Source: Mycobacterium sp.
GTDB taxonomy: Bacteria > Actinomycetota > Actinomycetes > Mycobacteriales > Mycobacteriaceae
Assembly: GCA_031292665.1 (NCBI GenBank)
Contig: JARLGR010000218.1
Span: forward strand, 1 to 51,955
Direction of reading: 5' to 3'
DNA length: 51,955 nucleotides
The translations under genes were made by a program, and so were the position numbers. Every line of letters begins with the position of its first letter. The stretch's first letter is position 1. The notes beneath the pieces are model-generated. The model was not told where the DNA came from. It made no database searches and worked only from the letters and a program-made list of their open reading frames with translations. This document shows positions 51,906 to 51,955 of this stretch, piece after piece.

Positions 51906-51955
51906 GTGCAGCCCGCGGGTGTAGGGGCCCCCCGCCGGGGGCCGGGTTAAGCGCG

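Noticed and set aside
1..51955. CRISPR arrays, IS elements, tRNA or rRNA genes
   Set aside because: I looked for repeat-spacer arrays, transposase motifs and tRNA-like or rRNA-like stretches and saw none; a tRNA search program was not available, so a missed tRNA cannot be fully excluded.

Overview
The window is a dense, high-G+C stretch from a slow-growing Mycobacterium, most likely one close to the M. avium complex. The gene order matches the M. tuberculosis block from moeA1 (Rv0994) down to Rv0940c, in reversed orientation. Protein resemblances (MprA/MprB, AccA2/AccD2, FadE12/FadE13, PerM, the 105-residue chorismate mutase) were judged by eye and from memory of H37Rv; no database was searched. 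Several blocks differ from H37Rv as I remember it. The copper (cso) genes are absent between echA7 and the DUF1707 gene, and the ABC/grcC2 block is absent beside mscL. A TetR/DUF899/VOC/aldo-keto reductase block is present instead of Rv0959A-Rv0965c, and cobF with a full-length Fpg-like gene is present.

Left part (1-9.3 kb): moeA1 (cut by the window edge) and galU; then 5-formyl-THF cyclo-ligase and a FmdB-type zinc protein behind a CIRCE heat-shock operator; a SAF-domain protein and mscL; and the envelope-stress cluster rpmF-mprA-mprB-pepD-moaB2 on the minus strand, with two good MprA boxes. 9.5-18 kb: a tightly coupled catabolic operon (AtuA-like protein, FadE13, AccD2, AccA2, FadE12, EchA7) behind a palindromic operator. 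Its content fits degradation of a branched or terpenoid acyl-CoA.

18-21.6 kb: an accessory block (DUF1707 protein, aldo-keto reductase, VOC protein, DUF899 protein, TetR/WHG regulator with a perfect 9-bp-arm operator). 21.6-30.6 kb, minus strand: 34-kDa antigen homologue, perM, purN, purH, an LGFP-repeat lipoprotein ending in a perfect 16-bp hairpin, and a MoxR AAA/VWA pair. An array of five 18-bp tandem repeats spans the end of purN and the ribosome-binding site of purH. 30.8-40 kb: an F420-type (LLM) oxidoreductase behind a KstR box, a thiolase-like gene in the sucCD operon, an M23 peptidase with a membrane protein, and uvrD1.

40-52 kb: chorismate mutase preceded by what looks like a classical attenuator (a leader peptide rich in Trp/Phe/Tyr codons followed by an intrinsic terminator), pgi, an SDR, an Fpg-like glycosylase, cobF, a diiron oxygenase overlapping a shortened flavin monooxygenase-DUF4873 fusion, a STAS-kinase fusion regulator, a second KstR-boxed LLM oxidoreductase, a crotonase, a SAM methyltransferase and a metallo-beta-lactamase-fold hydrolase at the edge. 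The least expected signals are the chorismate mutase attenuator and the purN-purH repeat array.
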